Source: Stenotrophomonas chelatiphaga (GTDB lineage: Bacteria; Pseudomonadota; Gammaproteobacteria; Xanthomonadales; Xanthomonadaceae). Taken from it: a DNA stretch of 50,570 nucleotides. Every line of letters begins with the position of its first letter. Positions within the stretch are counted from its first letter, which is position 1. Positions 26,177-34,692 of this stretch are shown here, piece after piece. The notes beneath the pieces were generated by a model. The model had not been told where the DNA came from and made no database searches. It was given only the letters and a program-made list of their open reading frames with translations. The stretch spans positions 1 to 50,570 of the forward strand of contig NZ_LDJK01000011.1 of NCBI RefSeq assembly GCF_001431535.1, in the 5' to 3' direction. The translations under genes and the position numbers were made by a program.

Positions 26177-27115
26177 ATGACCGACGCCCATGCCCAGCCC
26201 GCCGATGAAGCCGAACGCCAGCGCGCGCTGGACGCGCTGCACATCGTCGGCAGCCTGCCCGAACCGGCCTACGAAGACATCGTCAAGGTCGCGGCGGCGG
26301 TGTGCGGCACGCCGATGGCGCTGGTTACCCTGATCGATCGCGACCGCCAGTGGTTCAAGGCGCGCACCGGCGTGGAGGGCCACCAGACCGAGCGCAACGT
26401 CGCCGTCTGCGACCATGCCATCCGCCAGCCCGAACACCTGATGGAGATCGGCGACCTGCAGCAGGACGCGCGCTTCGCCGACAACCCCGTGCTGAAGGAA
26501 ATGGGTGCGCGGTTCTACGCGGGCATGCCGCTGGTCACCGACGACGGCGCTGCGGTGGGCAGCGTGTGCGTGGTCGACCTGAACCCGCGCGAGCTCAACG
26601 AAACCCAGCGCGAGGCGTTGAAGGCGCTGGCGCGGCTGACGATGGCGCTGATGGAAGCGCGCAGCCGCGAGCGCGAACAGGCAGTGGCGGAAATCCTCAA
26701 CCAGGGCCTGGAGATCGAAGCGGGCTCGGCACCGGAAACGGCGGGCCGGTATTCGGTGGTGATCCTGGAGCTGCAGGATCTGGATGCGCTGTCGGCGCGG
26801 CTGGGCGAACGCGCACTGGAACGCCAGCTGCAGCAGTTGGATCAGCAGCTGGAGCAGTGCCTGCAGCCCGCACGCGGCGACAGCATCAACCGGGTCACCG
26901 GCAGTGGCGAGTTCATCGCGGTGCTGGGCGTGGAGCAGGACGCCGATACGCTGGCCGCGCTGCAGAAGGTGGCCCAGGACCTGCGCCACACGCTGGGCGC
27001 ATCGCTGCTGATGGGCAGCGCGGGCACCGACAGCGGCGAGCCTACGTCGGCGGTGTTCCTGCGCGCGGACAAGGCGCTGAGCGCGGCGAAGGACAGCGTG
27101 GCGGTGGCGTCCTGA
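26177..27115 (+). CDS. GAF domain protein with degenerate GGDEF-like C-terminus
   Basis: Cytoplasmic protein of 312 residues. The GAF domain covers about 15-165 (AAAVCGTPMALVTLIDRDRQ, NVAVCDHAIRQPEHLMEIGD, FYAGMPLVTDDGAAVGSVCV). The C-terminal part (about 175-310) has a GGDEF-like layout, with NRVTGSGEFIAVLG in the place of the signature: GSGEF lacks the catalytic Asp/Glu arrangement, so cyclase activity is doubtful. It may bind nucleotide or act as a partner of other c-di-GMP proteins. No transmitter domain is seen. Confidence 0.8.
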   Translation: MTDAHAQPADEAERQRALDALHIVGSLPEPAYEDIVKVAAAVCGTPMALVTLIDRDRQWFKARTGVEGHQTERNVAVCDHAIRQPEHLMEIGDLQQDARFADNPVLKEMGARFYAGMPLVTDDGAAVGSVCVVDLNPRELNETQREALKALARLTMALMEARSREREQAVAEILNQGLEIEAGSAPETAGRYSVVILELQDLDALSARLGERALERQLQQLDQQLEQCLQPARGDSINRVTGSGEFIAVLGVEQDADTLAALQKVAQDLRHTLGASLLMGSAGTDSGEPTSAVFLRADKALSAAKDSVAVAS

Positions 27116-27127
27116 TGCTGCATCCCG

Positions 27128-27150
27128 GTAGCGCCGCGCCATGCGCGGCG
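27128..27150 (+). repeat. SMAG repeat variant
   Basis: GTAG plus CGCCGCGC-CAT-GCGCGGCG stem. It faces the copy at 27200-27222, so the pair has GTAG tetranucleotides at both outer ends, the arrangement of paired REP elements. Confidence 0.75.
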
Positions 27151-27199
27151 GCTCTTCGTGCCGTCAACGCGATGCCTGACACATGCCGCGCTGCGCGCT

Positions 27200-27222
27200 C
27201 GCCGAGCGTGGCTCGGCGCTAC
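27200..27222 (-). repeat. SMAG repeat variant, opposite orientation
   Basis: CGCCGAGC-GTG-GCTCGGCG followed by CTAC (27219-27222), so the GTAG head is on the minus strand. It lies 27 bases past the stop of the polysaccharide deacetylase gene. Confidence 0.75.
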
Positions 27223-27248
27223 CAGAGCCACGCTGCCCGGCTCGGCGG

Positions 27249-28226
27249 TTACTCGTAATTTACCTTCGCCAACGTCTTCACCCACGCCGGCACTTCCGGC
27301 TCACCCGCGTAGAAGGTCTTCGGCTGCTTCTCGGCCATCGCCCAGCGGTGCAGCCAGCTCGGCCCGTAGCGGCCGTCATACCCGGTGGTGCCGCGCGCGT
27401 ACGCAGCATCCTGCATCGCCTCGTCCAGGCTGACGAAGCGATAACCACGCCGCTGCGTCGCCGCCACCAGCTCGGCGAAGGTCGCCGCGTTGAGCTCGTT
27501 GGCATGCATCAGCCATACCTGCGGCAGCGCATAGCCCAGCAGCGCCACCGACTGCGCCTCGTAGTAATCCAGCTTGTTCAACATGTACGGCACGTAGCCG
27601 CGGCGCAGCTGCCGCAGCAGGGCCTCGCGCGCCGGCGTGTCGGCCTGCTCGTTGAGCACATTGGCATAGGCGAAGGCCCATACCCATTCTCCGTTGTCCA
27701 CCGTGACCGGCGCGATGCGGTAGCCATGTTCGGCCAAGAACACGTCCATGCGCGCACGGTCTTCCGCCGTGCGGCCGGCGCGCAGGTACGGGTGGCGCAT
27801 CCACGTCGGCACCTGCCCGCGCTCGGCCAGCAGCGGGCGCAGCACCCGCTCACCGCGCAGGAAATCCTGCTGGAACGCCTCCACGCCCTCGGCATTCAAA
27901 TCCATGTGTGACCACGTATGGTTGCCCAGCGCATAGCCCGCATCCAGCCAGTCGCGCAGCATCTGCACCCGCTGCGGCTGCACCACGCCGTCCACTTCCA
28001 GCTTGTTCTCGTTGACGAAGCCGACCACTGGCACGTTCGCCTGCTTCAACTGGCCCAGCAACGCCTGATGGCGCGCCTGCAGGTCCGCCGGCTGGATCTC
28101 GTCCAGCCGCGCCCATGGCAGGTCATCGATGGTGACCGCGATACGGCGGTCGATCCCGGCCGCATGGCCGACACCGGCGATGGCAAGCAACAGCAACGCA
28201 AAGAAACGTGAGGTCATCAAGGTCAT
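27249..28226 (-). CDS. Exported polysaccharide deacetylase-like protein (NodB/CE4)
   Basis: Protein of about 325 residues with a signal peptide (FFALLLLAIAGVGHA). NodB-type metal and catalytic residues are visible: Asp pair in AVTIDDLPW, the metal His pair in GNHTWSHMDL, the RHPYLR motif, and VTVDNGEWVWAFAY. It would remove N- or O-acetyl groups from a carbohydrate in the periplasm or outside the cell; the substrate is unknown. ATG 28226 was chosen; ATG 28217 is equally good and a GTG at 28235 is possible. Confidence 0.87.
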   Translation of the reverse strand: MTLMTSRFFALLLLAIAGVGHAAGIDRRIAVTIDDLPWARLDEIQPADLQARHQALLGQLKQANVPVVGFVNENKLEVDGVVQPQRVQMLRDWLDAGYALGNHTWSHMDLNAEGVEAFQQDFLRGERVLRPLLAERGQVPTWMRHPYLRAGRTAEDRARMDVFLAEHGYRIAPVTVDNGEWVWAFAYANVLNEQADTPAREALLRQLRRGYVPYMLNKLDYYEAQSVALLGYALPQVWLMHANELNAATFAELVAATQRRGYRFVSLDEAMQDAAYARGTTGYDGRYGPSWLHRWAMAEKQPKTFYAGEPEVPAWVKTLAKVNYE

Positions 28227-28265
28227 CGGGGCCACGGCGCACGGGTAGTCGAGCAGCCCGTGACT

Positions 28266-28430
28266 CTACCGCTGTTTGGCCGCCCACATGTTGTCCACCA
28301 GGTTCGGATACGGTCGCCCGTTCTCCTCCGCCCGCTGCCGCGCGTCCGCCTTCTGCGCGTCAGTCAGCGGGCGCGATGCCTGCCCCTTGGGATTGGGCTT
28401 TTTCCAGGGCGGCGTGGTCGACTTGCGCAT
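28266..28430 (-). CDS. Small basic protein (54 residues)
   Basis: Short minus-strand gene found by reading the sequence between the deacetylase and hydrolase genes. The product starts MRKSTTPPWKKPNPKGQ and continues with ASRPLTDAQKADARQRAEEN and ends NLVDNMWAAKQR. The basic Pro/Lys-rich start and the helical, charged second half, with codon use like the neighbours, support a real protein. No function is recognised. Confidence 0.7.
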   Translation of the reverse strand: MRKSTTPPWKKPNPKGQASRPLTDAQKADARQRAEENGRPYPNLVDNMWAAKQR

Positions 28431-28452
28431 GAAAGATTCCCGTAGCGTGGAC

Positions 28453-28488
28453 GCAACAACGCCCGGCAGGGCAGCCGGGCGTCGTTGC
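28453..28488. terminator. Strong hairpin after the hydrolase gene
   Basis: Fifteen-base arms GCAACAACGCCCGGC and GCCGGGCGTCGTTGC with one mismatch and a 6-nt loop, 16 bases past the stop of the minus-strand hydrolase. No T-tract follows, so it may be a processing or protection hairpin rather than an intrinsic terminator. Confidence 0.55.
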
Positions 28489-28504
28489 AGGCAACTGGCG
28501 CAGC

Positions 28505-29317
28505 TTACTTCTTGAGGAAGTTCAGCAGGGTCAGGTTGAAATCATCGGCATGGCTGACATTGCAGCCGTGCGGCGCATCCTTCAGCACCACTACTTCGCT
28601 GCCCGCGATCGCCTCGTGGGTACGCTTGCCGGAGCCTTCGAACGGCACCGTGCCATCGCTGTCACCGTGCAGCACCAACGTCGGCACGGTGACCTTCTTC
28701 AGGTCCTCGCGGAAGTCCGTGGTACCGAAGGCCTTCTGGCAACCCAGTGCAGCAGTCTGGTCGGACTGGTGGGCCAGCGCCACCGCTTCCAGACGCTGTG
28801 CCTCGGTCACCTTCAGCTTGCCATTGGCACTGAAGAACTTCTTGGTGAAGTCATCGAAGAAGGCTTCACGGTCCTTGGCCAAGGCGCCGGCCATCTCATC
28901 GGCGGCTTCCTGGGTCAGCGGGCCGTCCGGGTTGTCACTGGTCTTCAGCAAGTACGGCGGCACCGCAGCGGCGAACACCACGCTGTGCAGGCGCTCCTCA
29001 CCGTGGTTGGCGATGTAACGCGCCACCTCGCCACCGCCCATCGAAAAGCCGACCAGCGAGACATCCTTCAGGTCCAGGTCTTCGATGACACCGGCCAGGT
29101 CAGCGGCCAACGTGTCGTACTCGTAGCCGTCAGCCGGCTTGTCCGAACGGCCGAAGCCGCGACGGTCATAGGCGATCACCCGGTAGCCGGCATCGCGCAG
29201 CACCGGCACCTGGGCCTTCCAGGATTCAGCCGACAACGGCCAGCCGTGGATCAGGACAACCGGGCGGCCAGTGCCACCGGAATCTTCAACGTGCAGACGG
29301 ACGCGGGACGCAGTCAT
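28505..29317 (-). CDS. Alpha/beta hydrolase (non-haem haloperoxidase/arylesterase type)
   Basis: Soluble hydrolase of 270 residues. Nucleophile Ser 92 lies in GFSMGG, acid candidates are D219/D221 in LHGDSDGTVP, and His 250 is in DAPHGCN. HGWPLSAESW near residue 24 is the oxyanion-hole region, and YDRRGFGRSDKP is typical of the haloperoxidase/arylesterase group. It probably hydrolyses esters or forms peracids; the natural substrate is not evident. It is divergent from the helicase gene. Confidence 0.88.
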   Translation of the reverse strand: MTASRVRLHVEDSGGTGRPVVLIHGWPLSAESWKAQVPVLRDAGYRVIAYDRRGFGRSDKPADGYEYDTLAADLAGVIEDLDLKDVSLVGFSMGGGEVARYIANHGEERLHSVVFAAAVPPYLLKTSDNPDGPLTQEAADEMAGALAKDREAFFDDFTKKFFSANGKLKVTEAQRLEAVALAHQSDQTAALGCQKAFGTTDFREDLKKVTVPTLVLHGDSDGTVPFEGSGKRTHEAIAGSEVVVLKDAPHGCNVSHADDFNLTLLNFLKK

Positions 29318-29516
29318 GGCAACTCCATGGAAGGGGAAGGAGGGTCAACGCTAAGGGGCCGGGGCTTGGCTCGTCGTGAAAGATCGCGGCGCGGTCGTGA
29401 CATGGCCTGCACGGCGCGGTTCGGCGCCCCGGATGGCCCGCATCGCGCGCATGCCCCCACGCTGCCCTATCATGACAACACCGTTGAAACACCGATCCCG
29501 CAGGACCGCAGTACGC

Positions 29517-32207
29517 ATGACGCAGCACTGGACACCTTCGCGCCTGGCCCTCGCCCTGCCCCGCTCTGCCGCATGGGAACTGCACCTGGACGGCGAGGAC
29601 GTGGTGATCCACCTCGGCGACGCCATCCACCGGCTCACCCTCGGCTTCGATGCGCGATTGACCGTGAAGCGCGGCCTGCTGTGGGCCAGCGTGGTGGTAC
29701 AGCGCCGCGAAGGCCCGACCATCACCCTGGACGGCCTGTCCCACGCCGACGCCAGCACCCTCACCAAGGCCCTGCACACGGCCGAACAGGCGCAGGACCA
29801 GCGCGAGCGCGGCCCCGTCTTCCTGCATATCCTTGACCTGATGCGCCAATGGAATGGCGAAGCGGAGGAACTGCTGACTGAACGCCGCGCGCAACGGCAC
29901 TGGATCAGCCACGACGACCTGCAGGCGCTGCTGGATGCGCGCCCCGCGCTGGACATGGCGTCCGCTGCCCTGCACGCCCTGTTCCATGACACCGGCCTGC
30001 CGCTGGATGAAGACGAACGCGAATCGGCGCTGATCGAACTGGAGCTGTGGGAACAGGACTGGAGCGCCGCCTGCGACGCCGTCAACGCGCAGATCCTCGC
30101 CGCCGAACGCAGCGCATCGCGCGCCCTGCTGGACCGCGTGGAAAGCCGCCCGCTCACCGACGAACAGGCGCACGCGGTGATCTGCTTCGACAACCGCGTG
30201 CAGGTCGTCGCCGCTGCCGGATCCGGCAAGACCTCCACCATGGTGGCCAAGGCCGCCTATGCCATCCAGCGCGGTTACGCCGATCCCCGCCAGATCGTCA
30301 TGCTGGCCTTCAACAAGGAAGCGGCCGGCGAACTGCAGCAGCGCACCGATCGCGCGTTCGCCCGCCTCGGCATGGGCGAGGGCGTGGTGCAGGCGCGCAC
30401 GTTCCACGCGCTAGGCCTGGCGATCATCGCCAGCGTCACCGGACGCCGTCCGCAGGTGCCCGACTGGGCGGTGGATGCCAGCCTCGGCCTGCATCGGCTG
30501 GCCGACCTGATCGACCAGCTGAAGGACCGCTCGCACGCCTTCCGCACGCGCTGGGACATGTTCCGGCTGGTGTTCGGCCGCGACCTGCCGGCGCAGGGCG
30601 GCGCGATGGATGCCGACGGCTGGGACAAGGACGGCAGCGGCTACGTGCGCACCCTGCAGGGCGAGCGCGTGCGCAGCGTGGAAGACTGCATCCTGGCCGA
30701 TTGGCTGTTCTACAACGGCGTGCGCTATGCGTACGACCGCAGCCAGCGCTTCGACGCCGGCGAGGACGCCTTCCACGCACAGTCCACGCAGTTCCATTAC
30801 CCCGATGCCGGACTGCATCATCGGCATGGCGGCGCGGACACCGATCCGCTCCCGCACAAGGACGGCCGCCATCTGCATACCAGCTCGTACGACCTGCGCA
30901 TGGGCTGGGCGTTCGAAGACCTCGAGCAGGCACTCGCCGCCGGTGGCGTGGCGGTGGATCCCAATCCGGACCGCGACATCCCGGACGACGGCCAGAAGCC
31001 GATGCCCGACGCCGAGCTGATCAGCCTGATGCGCACCTTCATCAGCCATGCCAAGAGCAACTGCCTGGGCCTGGATGACATGGCCGCGCGGCTGCGCGAC
31101 CTGCCCGAGGACCAGTTCAAGGAGCGCTACCGTCGCTTCCTGGAGATCGCCGGACCGGTACTACAGGCCTGGGACGATGCACTGGATGCCGAGCACGCCA
31201 TCGACTTCGAGGACATGCTCAACCAGGCCGCCGAGCATCTGGAACAAGGCCGCCATGCAGCGCCTTATACGCTGGTGATGGCGGACGAATTCCAGGATGC
31301 ATCACGGGCACGGGCACGCCTGTGCCGTGCGCTGGTGCAGCAGCCGGGCACGTACTTCTTCGCGGTGGGTGACGACTGGCAGTCGATCAACCGCTTCGCC
31401 GGTGCCGACGTCTCGGTGATGACCCGCTTCAACGAATGGTTTGGTCATGGACAGGTGCTGCGACTGGAGCAGACCTTCCGCTGCCCGCAGGCCCTGTGCG
31501 ATGTCTCCAGCCGCTTCATCAGCGCCAACCCGGCGCAGATCCGCAAGCGCGTATGGTCCAGCACCCCGAGCCATGGGCCGGTGCTGCAGGGGTTCCAGGT
31601 CGCCGCGCGTGATCAGCTCACCGATGCCGTAAGCCAGTACCTGCAGCAGCTGCACGAAGCGAAGCTGTGCGGTGCGATGCCGGCGGGCCGCGACGGCAAG
31701 CTCAGCGTGTTCGTGCTGGGCCGCTACAACGCCGACCGCGCCTACCTGCCCGGCAACTGGCGCGCACGCTTCGGCGCGACACTGGAGGTCAGCTTTCTAA
31801 CCGCCCACCGCAGCAAGGGCATGGAGGCGGACGTGGTGATCCTGCCGGCGCTGCTGGACCGCGCCTTCCCCAACCTGCGCGCGGACGATGACGTGCTGTC
31901 GCTGGCGATGCCCGATGGCGATACGTATCCGCTGGGAGAAGAGCGCCGACTGTTCTATGTGGCACTCACCCGTGCCCGGCGGTCGGTGGCGATGTTCACC
32001 GTTTCCGGAAAGCGCTCGGCGTTCCTGGATGAGCTGGAGCGGGACGGCGCGGTGCAGGTCACCACGCTGGATGGACAGCCGGTAAAGGAGCGTCGGTGCC
32101 CGGCGTGCGGGACGGGCGTCATCGTGAAGAAGACCGGGAAGTACGGTGACTTCCATTCGTGCTCGGGGTATCCGCGGTGCGAGCACAAGCCGCGGGTGAT
32201 GGCTTAG
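29517..32207 (+). CDS. Helicase IV-like UvrD-family DNA helicase with C-terminal zinc ribbon
   Basis: Superfamily 1 helicase of 896 residues. N-terminal segment with KRGLLWASVVVQRR resembles HelD (helicase IV) N-termini. Helicase motifs are AAGSGKT (233-239, Walker A Lys 238), the DEFQD motif II, GDDWQSINRFAG (motif III), LEQTFRCPQALC (motif IV), TAHRSKGMEADVVILPALL (motif V) and VALTRARRSV (motif VI). The C-terminus has a topoisomerase-type Cys4 ribbon: RRCPACGTG and CSGYPRCEHK. It would translocate along single-stranded DNA in repair or recombination. ATG 29517 follows CAGGA; the frame from 29376 has an atypical start. Confidence 0.9.
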   Translation: MTQHWTPSRLALALPRSAAWELHLDGEDVVIHLGDAIHRLTLGFDARLTVKRGLLWASVVVQRREGPTITLDGLSHADASTLTKALHTAEQAQDQRERGPVFLHILDLMRQWNGEAEELLTERRAQRHWISHDDLQALLDARPALDMASAALHALFHDTGLPLDEDERESALIELELWEQDWSAACDAVNAQILAAERSASRALLDRVESRPLTDEQAHAVICFDNRVQVVAAAGSGKTSTMVAKAAYAIQRGYADPRQIVMLAFNKEAAGELQQRTDRAFARLGMGEGVVQARTFHALGLAIIASVTGRRPQVPDWAVDASLGLHRLADLIDQLKDRSHAFRTRWDMFRLVFGRDLPAQGGAMDADGWDKDGSGYVRTLQGERVRSVEDCILADWLFYNGVRYAYDRSQRFDAGEDAFHAQSTQFHYPDAGLHHRHGGADTDPLPHKDGRHLHTSSYDLRMGWAFEDLEQALAAGGVAVDPNPDRDIPDDGQKPMPDAELISLMRTFISHAKSNCLGLDDMAARLRDLPEDQFKERYRRFLEIAGPVLQAWDDALDAEHAIDFEDMLNQAAEHLEQGRHAAPYTLVMADEFQDASRARARLCRALVQQPGTYFFAVGDDWQSINRFAGADVSVMTRFNEWFGHGQVLRLEQTFRCPQALCDVSSRFISANPAQIRKRVWSSTPSHGPVLQGFQVAARDQLTDAVSQYLQQLHEAKLCGAMPAGRDGKLSVFVLGRYNADRAYLPGNWRARFGATLEVSFLTAHRSKGMEADVVILPALLDRAFPNLRADDDVLSLAMPDGDTYPLGEERRLFYVALTRARRSVAMFTVSGKRSAFLDELERDGAVQVTTLDGQPVKERRCPACGTGVIVKKTGKYGDFHSCSGYPRCEHKPRVMA

Positions 32208-32227
32208 CAGCCCATTGTCCGGGAACG

Positions 32228-32250
32228 GTAGTGACGGCCGCTGGCCGTCA
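32228..32250 (+). repeat. SMAG repeat
   Basis: GTAG plus TGACGGCC-GCT-GGCCGTCA, 20 bases past the helicase stop codon. It is paired with the inverted copy at 32291, with the two GTAG heads at the outer ends. Confidence 0.85.
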
Positions 32251-32290
32251 TGCGGGACAGGAGCGGCTGCGGGTTCGCACGTTCCCAGCC

Positions 32291-32314
32291 GAGCCGACCT
32301 GAAGTCGGCTCTAC
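32291..32314 (-). repeat. SMAG repeat variant, opposite orientation
   Basis: Stem GAGCCGAC/GTCGGCTC around CTGAA, with CTAC at its right edge (32311-32314). It pairs with the copy at 32228 and marks the boundary between core-like and accessory sequence. Confidence 0.7.
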
Positions 32315-32520
32315 CCAACCTGATAGCTCCTTCCGGTATTAAGTGGACAACTGAAGCCTTAGATCAGAGGCGGAAGAGTTGGCAGATTTCACTCATACGC
32401 AAGCGCGACCGTTCCATGTGTCGCTTTTGACGCTGCTCACGACCTTCAAAGCTAGACAAACTGACACGGGGTTGGAGTTCGCCAGAAGTTCACATAATAT
32501 TCAGGCACTCAACAGCGCAG
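32315..32520. other. Start of accessory region without clear gene
   Basis: No convincing gene is seen here. The base composition shifts to lower GC and several short frames start and stop, as expected for decayed DNA. Confidence 0.4.
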
Positions 32521-32571
32521 GGAAGGCGCAGTACGCGCCATGCGTATCACTCGGGGGACGAGACGAATGGA
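32521..32571. repeat. Direct repeat, copy 1 of about 50 bases
   Basis: A 51-base block that recurs at 33388-33436 with a perfectly identical 30-base core (32542-32571). Each copy lies upstream of a related small membrane protein, and one frame of the core reads AYHSGDETNG. It may be the conserved linker before a variable toxin tip, or a recombination site. Confidence 0.8.
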
Positions 32572-32886
32572 GTCTGGAAAGAGAGCGTGGATGTCCGCGC
32601 GCGTGACCGTGCCAGGACCAATGTTGTCATTGGCACGCCAAGCCTTGGGCGCATCGCCTGATATGGATACTGCAAAGGGAATTCGAACGCGCTCACGGCT
32701 TGACGGAAATGGCGGAAGAAATCCGACGGCCCCAAGACTGACAGTGAACGGACTTCGCCTGACTCGCGGCGACGTTTTCCTCGTGGGAGCGAAGTCCTAC
32801 CGCAGGGCGGGTACTCTGTCGATTACACATTGAGAGACTTTGATGGAGAAATCATCTCTGAAGACTCCATTCAAAAATGCGAATAA
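32572..32886 (+). pseudogene. Decayed protein-coding sequence, possibly toxin remnant
   Basis: Protein-like segments appear in three frames: after the repeat, GVWKESVDVRARDRARTNVV; then QREFERAHGLTEMAEEIRR; then VLPQGGYSVDYTLRDFDGE followed by IISEDSIQKCE and TAA at 32884-32886. Such switching with good local composition suggests frameshifts in a former gene. It ends eight bases before the likely start of the membrane-protein gene, as a toxin before its immunity gene would. No family recognised. Confidence 0.35.
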
Positions 32887-32893
32887 GCATTTT

Positions 32894-33178
32894 ATGATGA
32901 ATACAAAATTTGCCAAGAATTTTCAATTTCTAGCTCGCGCACTTGGGCTGGCCTGTGCACTGGGCTCATGCAGCGCCGCCTCAAGAAGCTACACGCACCT
33001 GAGAACATGCGTCGAGAAGGCAAGCAGAGAATCAGTAGCCGAAGTGTGCAAGCAATTAGACGCATCTATAGACGGCGAACTTAGAATGATTATGTTTGGG
33101 TTCTTCCTGGTTTTTCTAGGTCAAGTCAACTTAAAAGTTTGCGCTCGCTCCGTTAGATCCTGGCTCGCAAGAAGTTGA
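32894..33178 (+). CDS. Small membrane protein, paralogue of 33545-34147 N-terminus
   Basis: Protein of 94 residues with two hydrophobic segments (FLARALGLACALGSC and MIMFGFFLVFLGQVNL) separated by a short extracytoplasmic part with two Cys (LRTCVEKASRESVAEVCKQL). The layout and several positions match the first 80 residues of the gene at 33545 (RQCYELAG, SSCATLPGSIDADLYWMM). I chose ATG 32894 because it lines up with that paralogue; ATG 32843 with GAGAG upstream is an alternative giving 111 residues. A candidate immunity protein by context only. Confidence 0.55.
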   Translation: MMNTKFAKNFQFLARALGLACALGSCSAASRSYTHLRTCVEKASRESVAEVCKQLDASIDGELRMIMFGFFLVFLGQVNLKVCARSVRSWLARS

Positions 33179-33387
33179 TCATCCTCCACACCATCAGACT
33201 ACGATCGACCGACCCGTGGATGGCGCTTGAGTTGGAATCATCCATGCTTACAGCCCGACAAAAGGCGCGAGCAGGACGAGCGCCTACCTGCTGTATCTCG
33301 ACTAATTGAACGGCAGCATCCCCTGCCACCGTGAGCACCCATTGGAGGCGCGCCGAAGCAGGTTTGGATTGACGCCTTCTGTAGCGT
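33179..33387. other. Non-coding stretch between two membrane-protein genes
   Basis: No gene is recognised in this part, nor in the 108 bases after the second repeat copy (33437-33544). Confidence 0.4.
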
Positions 33388-33436
33388 GGAAGGCAGTGCG
33401 CGTCAGGCGTATCACTCGGGGGACGAGACGAATGGA
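33388..33436. repeat. Direct repeat, copy 2 of about 50 bases
   Basis: Second copy of the block at 32521-32571, identical over its last 30 bases (33407-33436), 109 bases before the next membrane-protein gene. Confidence 0.8.
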
Positions 33437-33544
33437 ACTAATCGGCTTTCAATGCAGGGGCGCGGCGAACGAGCAATCGAAGCTTGGTAGCTTCTGCTGG
33501 GGCACACAATCTGCCTCGTGCCACTCATTCTGCAAGGATACGCA

Positions 33545-34147
33545 ATGCGGCCGGCCCTGATACGCACGTTGTCTGCCTGTGGCGTCGGCATGCTCATCCA
33601 CGGGAAGCTGTCCGCGGCGGCGAACTATCGTCTATCGCGGCAGTGCTACGAACTGGCCGGATCAGGGGAGGTGGTATCGAGTTGCGCCACCTTGCCCGGG
33701 TCCATTGACGCAGATCTGTACTGGATGATGTCTGGGTTCCTGGTGCTCCTCCTTTCGGCAGATGCTCCCGGACTTCTGTTGAAGTTGAAGAAATGGAACT
33801 GGAAAGAGGAATGCGTCGACGTACGTTCCCCTCGTCTCAGTGCGGGCGGGCGTAGAAGGCTCACATTCTCCCTGCTGACGCTTGCATGGCTGGGGGTGCT
33901 GACCCTGGGAATCATCGGCTTCTTCATCGTACCCGAGCACAGCTATCCAGACGCCGCAAGGAGCTTCCCATATCCGTACCTCACCGATCTTGAGTTCCGC
34001 GTCATAGCGCCGGGTCTCTTTGTCGGGTTGAACCTGCTATCTGCTTTTGCGCCGAGACGGGTTCCCATAATCCTTGCCATCCTCTCCTGTGCGCTGCAGT
34101 CGATGCTTCTCGTGCTCATCGTTTTCCTCACAAGCGGCGGCGTCTGA
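33545..34147 (+). CDS. Four-helix membrane protein of unknown function
   Basis: Protein of 200 residues with about four membrane helices (two near the N-terminus including MMSGFLVLLLSADAPGLLL, and FSLLTLAWLGVLTLGIIGFFI, RVPIILAILSCALQSMLLVL). The first 80 residues resemble the neighbour at 32894. ATG 33545 has AAGGA upstream; a GTG at 33518 in frame lacks one. It is followed after two bases by the next membrane gene, so they are an operon. Its context suggests immunity or envelope function but no family was recognised. Confidence 0.6.
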   Translation: MRPALIRTLSACGVGMLIHGKLSAAANYRLSRQCYELAGSGEVVSSCATLPGSIDADLYWMMSGFLVLLLSADAPGLLLKLKKWNWKEECVDVRSPRLSAGGRRRLTFSLLTLAWLGVLTLGIIGFFIVPEHSYPDAARSFPYPYLTDLEFRVIAPGLFVGLNLLSAFAPRRVPIILAILSCALQSMLLVLIVFLTSGGV

Positions 34148-34149
34148 GG

Positions 34150-34692
34150 ATGTCTTACGTGATCGACGCTACGAAGCGCAGTGACCGAGCAACACTCTGG
34201 ACACGTGCGTGGGGCGCACTGGATCTCGTCGCCGTTGTGCTGCTCATGATGGCCAGCGTGGTGAACGGCAGGTTTCCGCTCTGGGATGACGTTGCAGACG
34301 CCCTGACGACATTCCAGTGGTACGGAAGTTCGCTACCACTGGTCGTCTCCTGCATCCACACTGCCATCGTGCTTTCGTTGTTGGCAACAGGCTATCTGCT
34401 TGTATGCAACCGACCTGCAGGGCGCTACCTGGCCATTGCACAGGCACCGTTCCGGATTGCACTGGTCATTCCTTCGGTGCCGCTCCTCGGTTACCTCGGG
34501 TCCACGACAGGCTCCGTCCAGATCATGGTCGCGGCGCTAGTCCTGACCGAACTGGGCAAGCTGTGGACCTTGAGGAAAGAGCGGTGGCACAGGTCGGGAA
34601 CTCCCGAATGGGCTGGAGCCTCTCAAGCGCAGACACCTATCCTTCCGGTGAAAGAACTAGATGAAAGACGAAAAGATCACACTGACAGCTGA
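34150..34692 (+). CDS. Membrane protein of unknown function
   Basis: Protein of 180 residues with four hydrophobic segments (ALDLVAVVLLMMASVVNG, LPLVVSCIHTAIVLSLLATGYLLV, IALVIPSVPLLGYLG and SVQIMVAALVLTELGKLW) and a charged C-terminus. ATG 34150 is two bases past the previous stop and has GAGG upstream. It overlaps the next gene by 32 bases, so the three genes are probably co-transcribed. Confidence 0.6.
   Translation: MSYVIDATKRSDRATLWTRAWGALDLVAVVLLMMASVVNGRFPLWDDVADALTTFQWYGSSLPLVVSCIHTAIVLSLLATGYLLVCNRPAGRYLAIAQAPFRIALVIPSVPLLGYLGSTTGSVQIMVAALVLTELGKLWTLRKERWHRSGTPEWAGASQAQTPILPVKELDERRKDHTDS

Noticed and set aside
28453..28488. Hairpin after the hydrolase as a standard intrinsic terminator
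   Set aside because: There is no T-tract after the stem on the minus strand, so only a hairpin with possible terminator role is claimed.
32315..32520. Possible insertion sequence end near 32330-32360
   Set aside because: No transposase frame or paired terminal inverted repeats were found.
32547..33597. Two minus-strand frames both ending PFVSSPE (32547-32735 and 33412-33597)
   Set aside because: The shared ending is the reverse translation of the 30-base repeat; the rest of the two frames is unrelated, so no gene family is implied.
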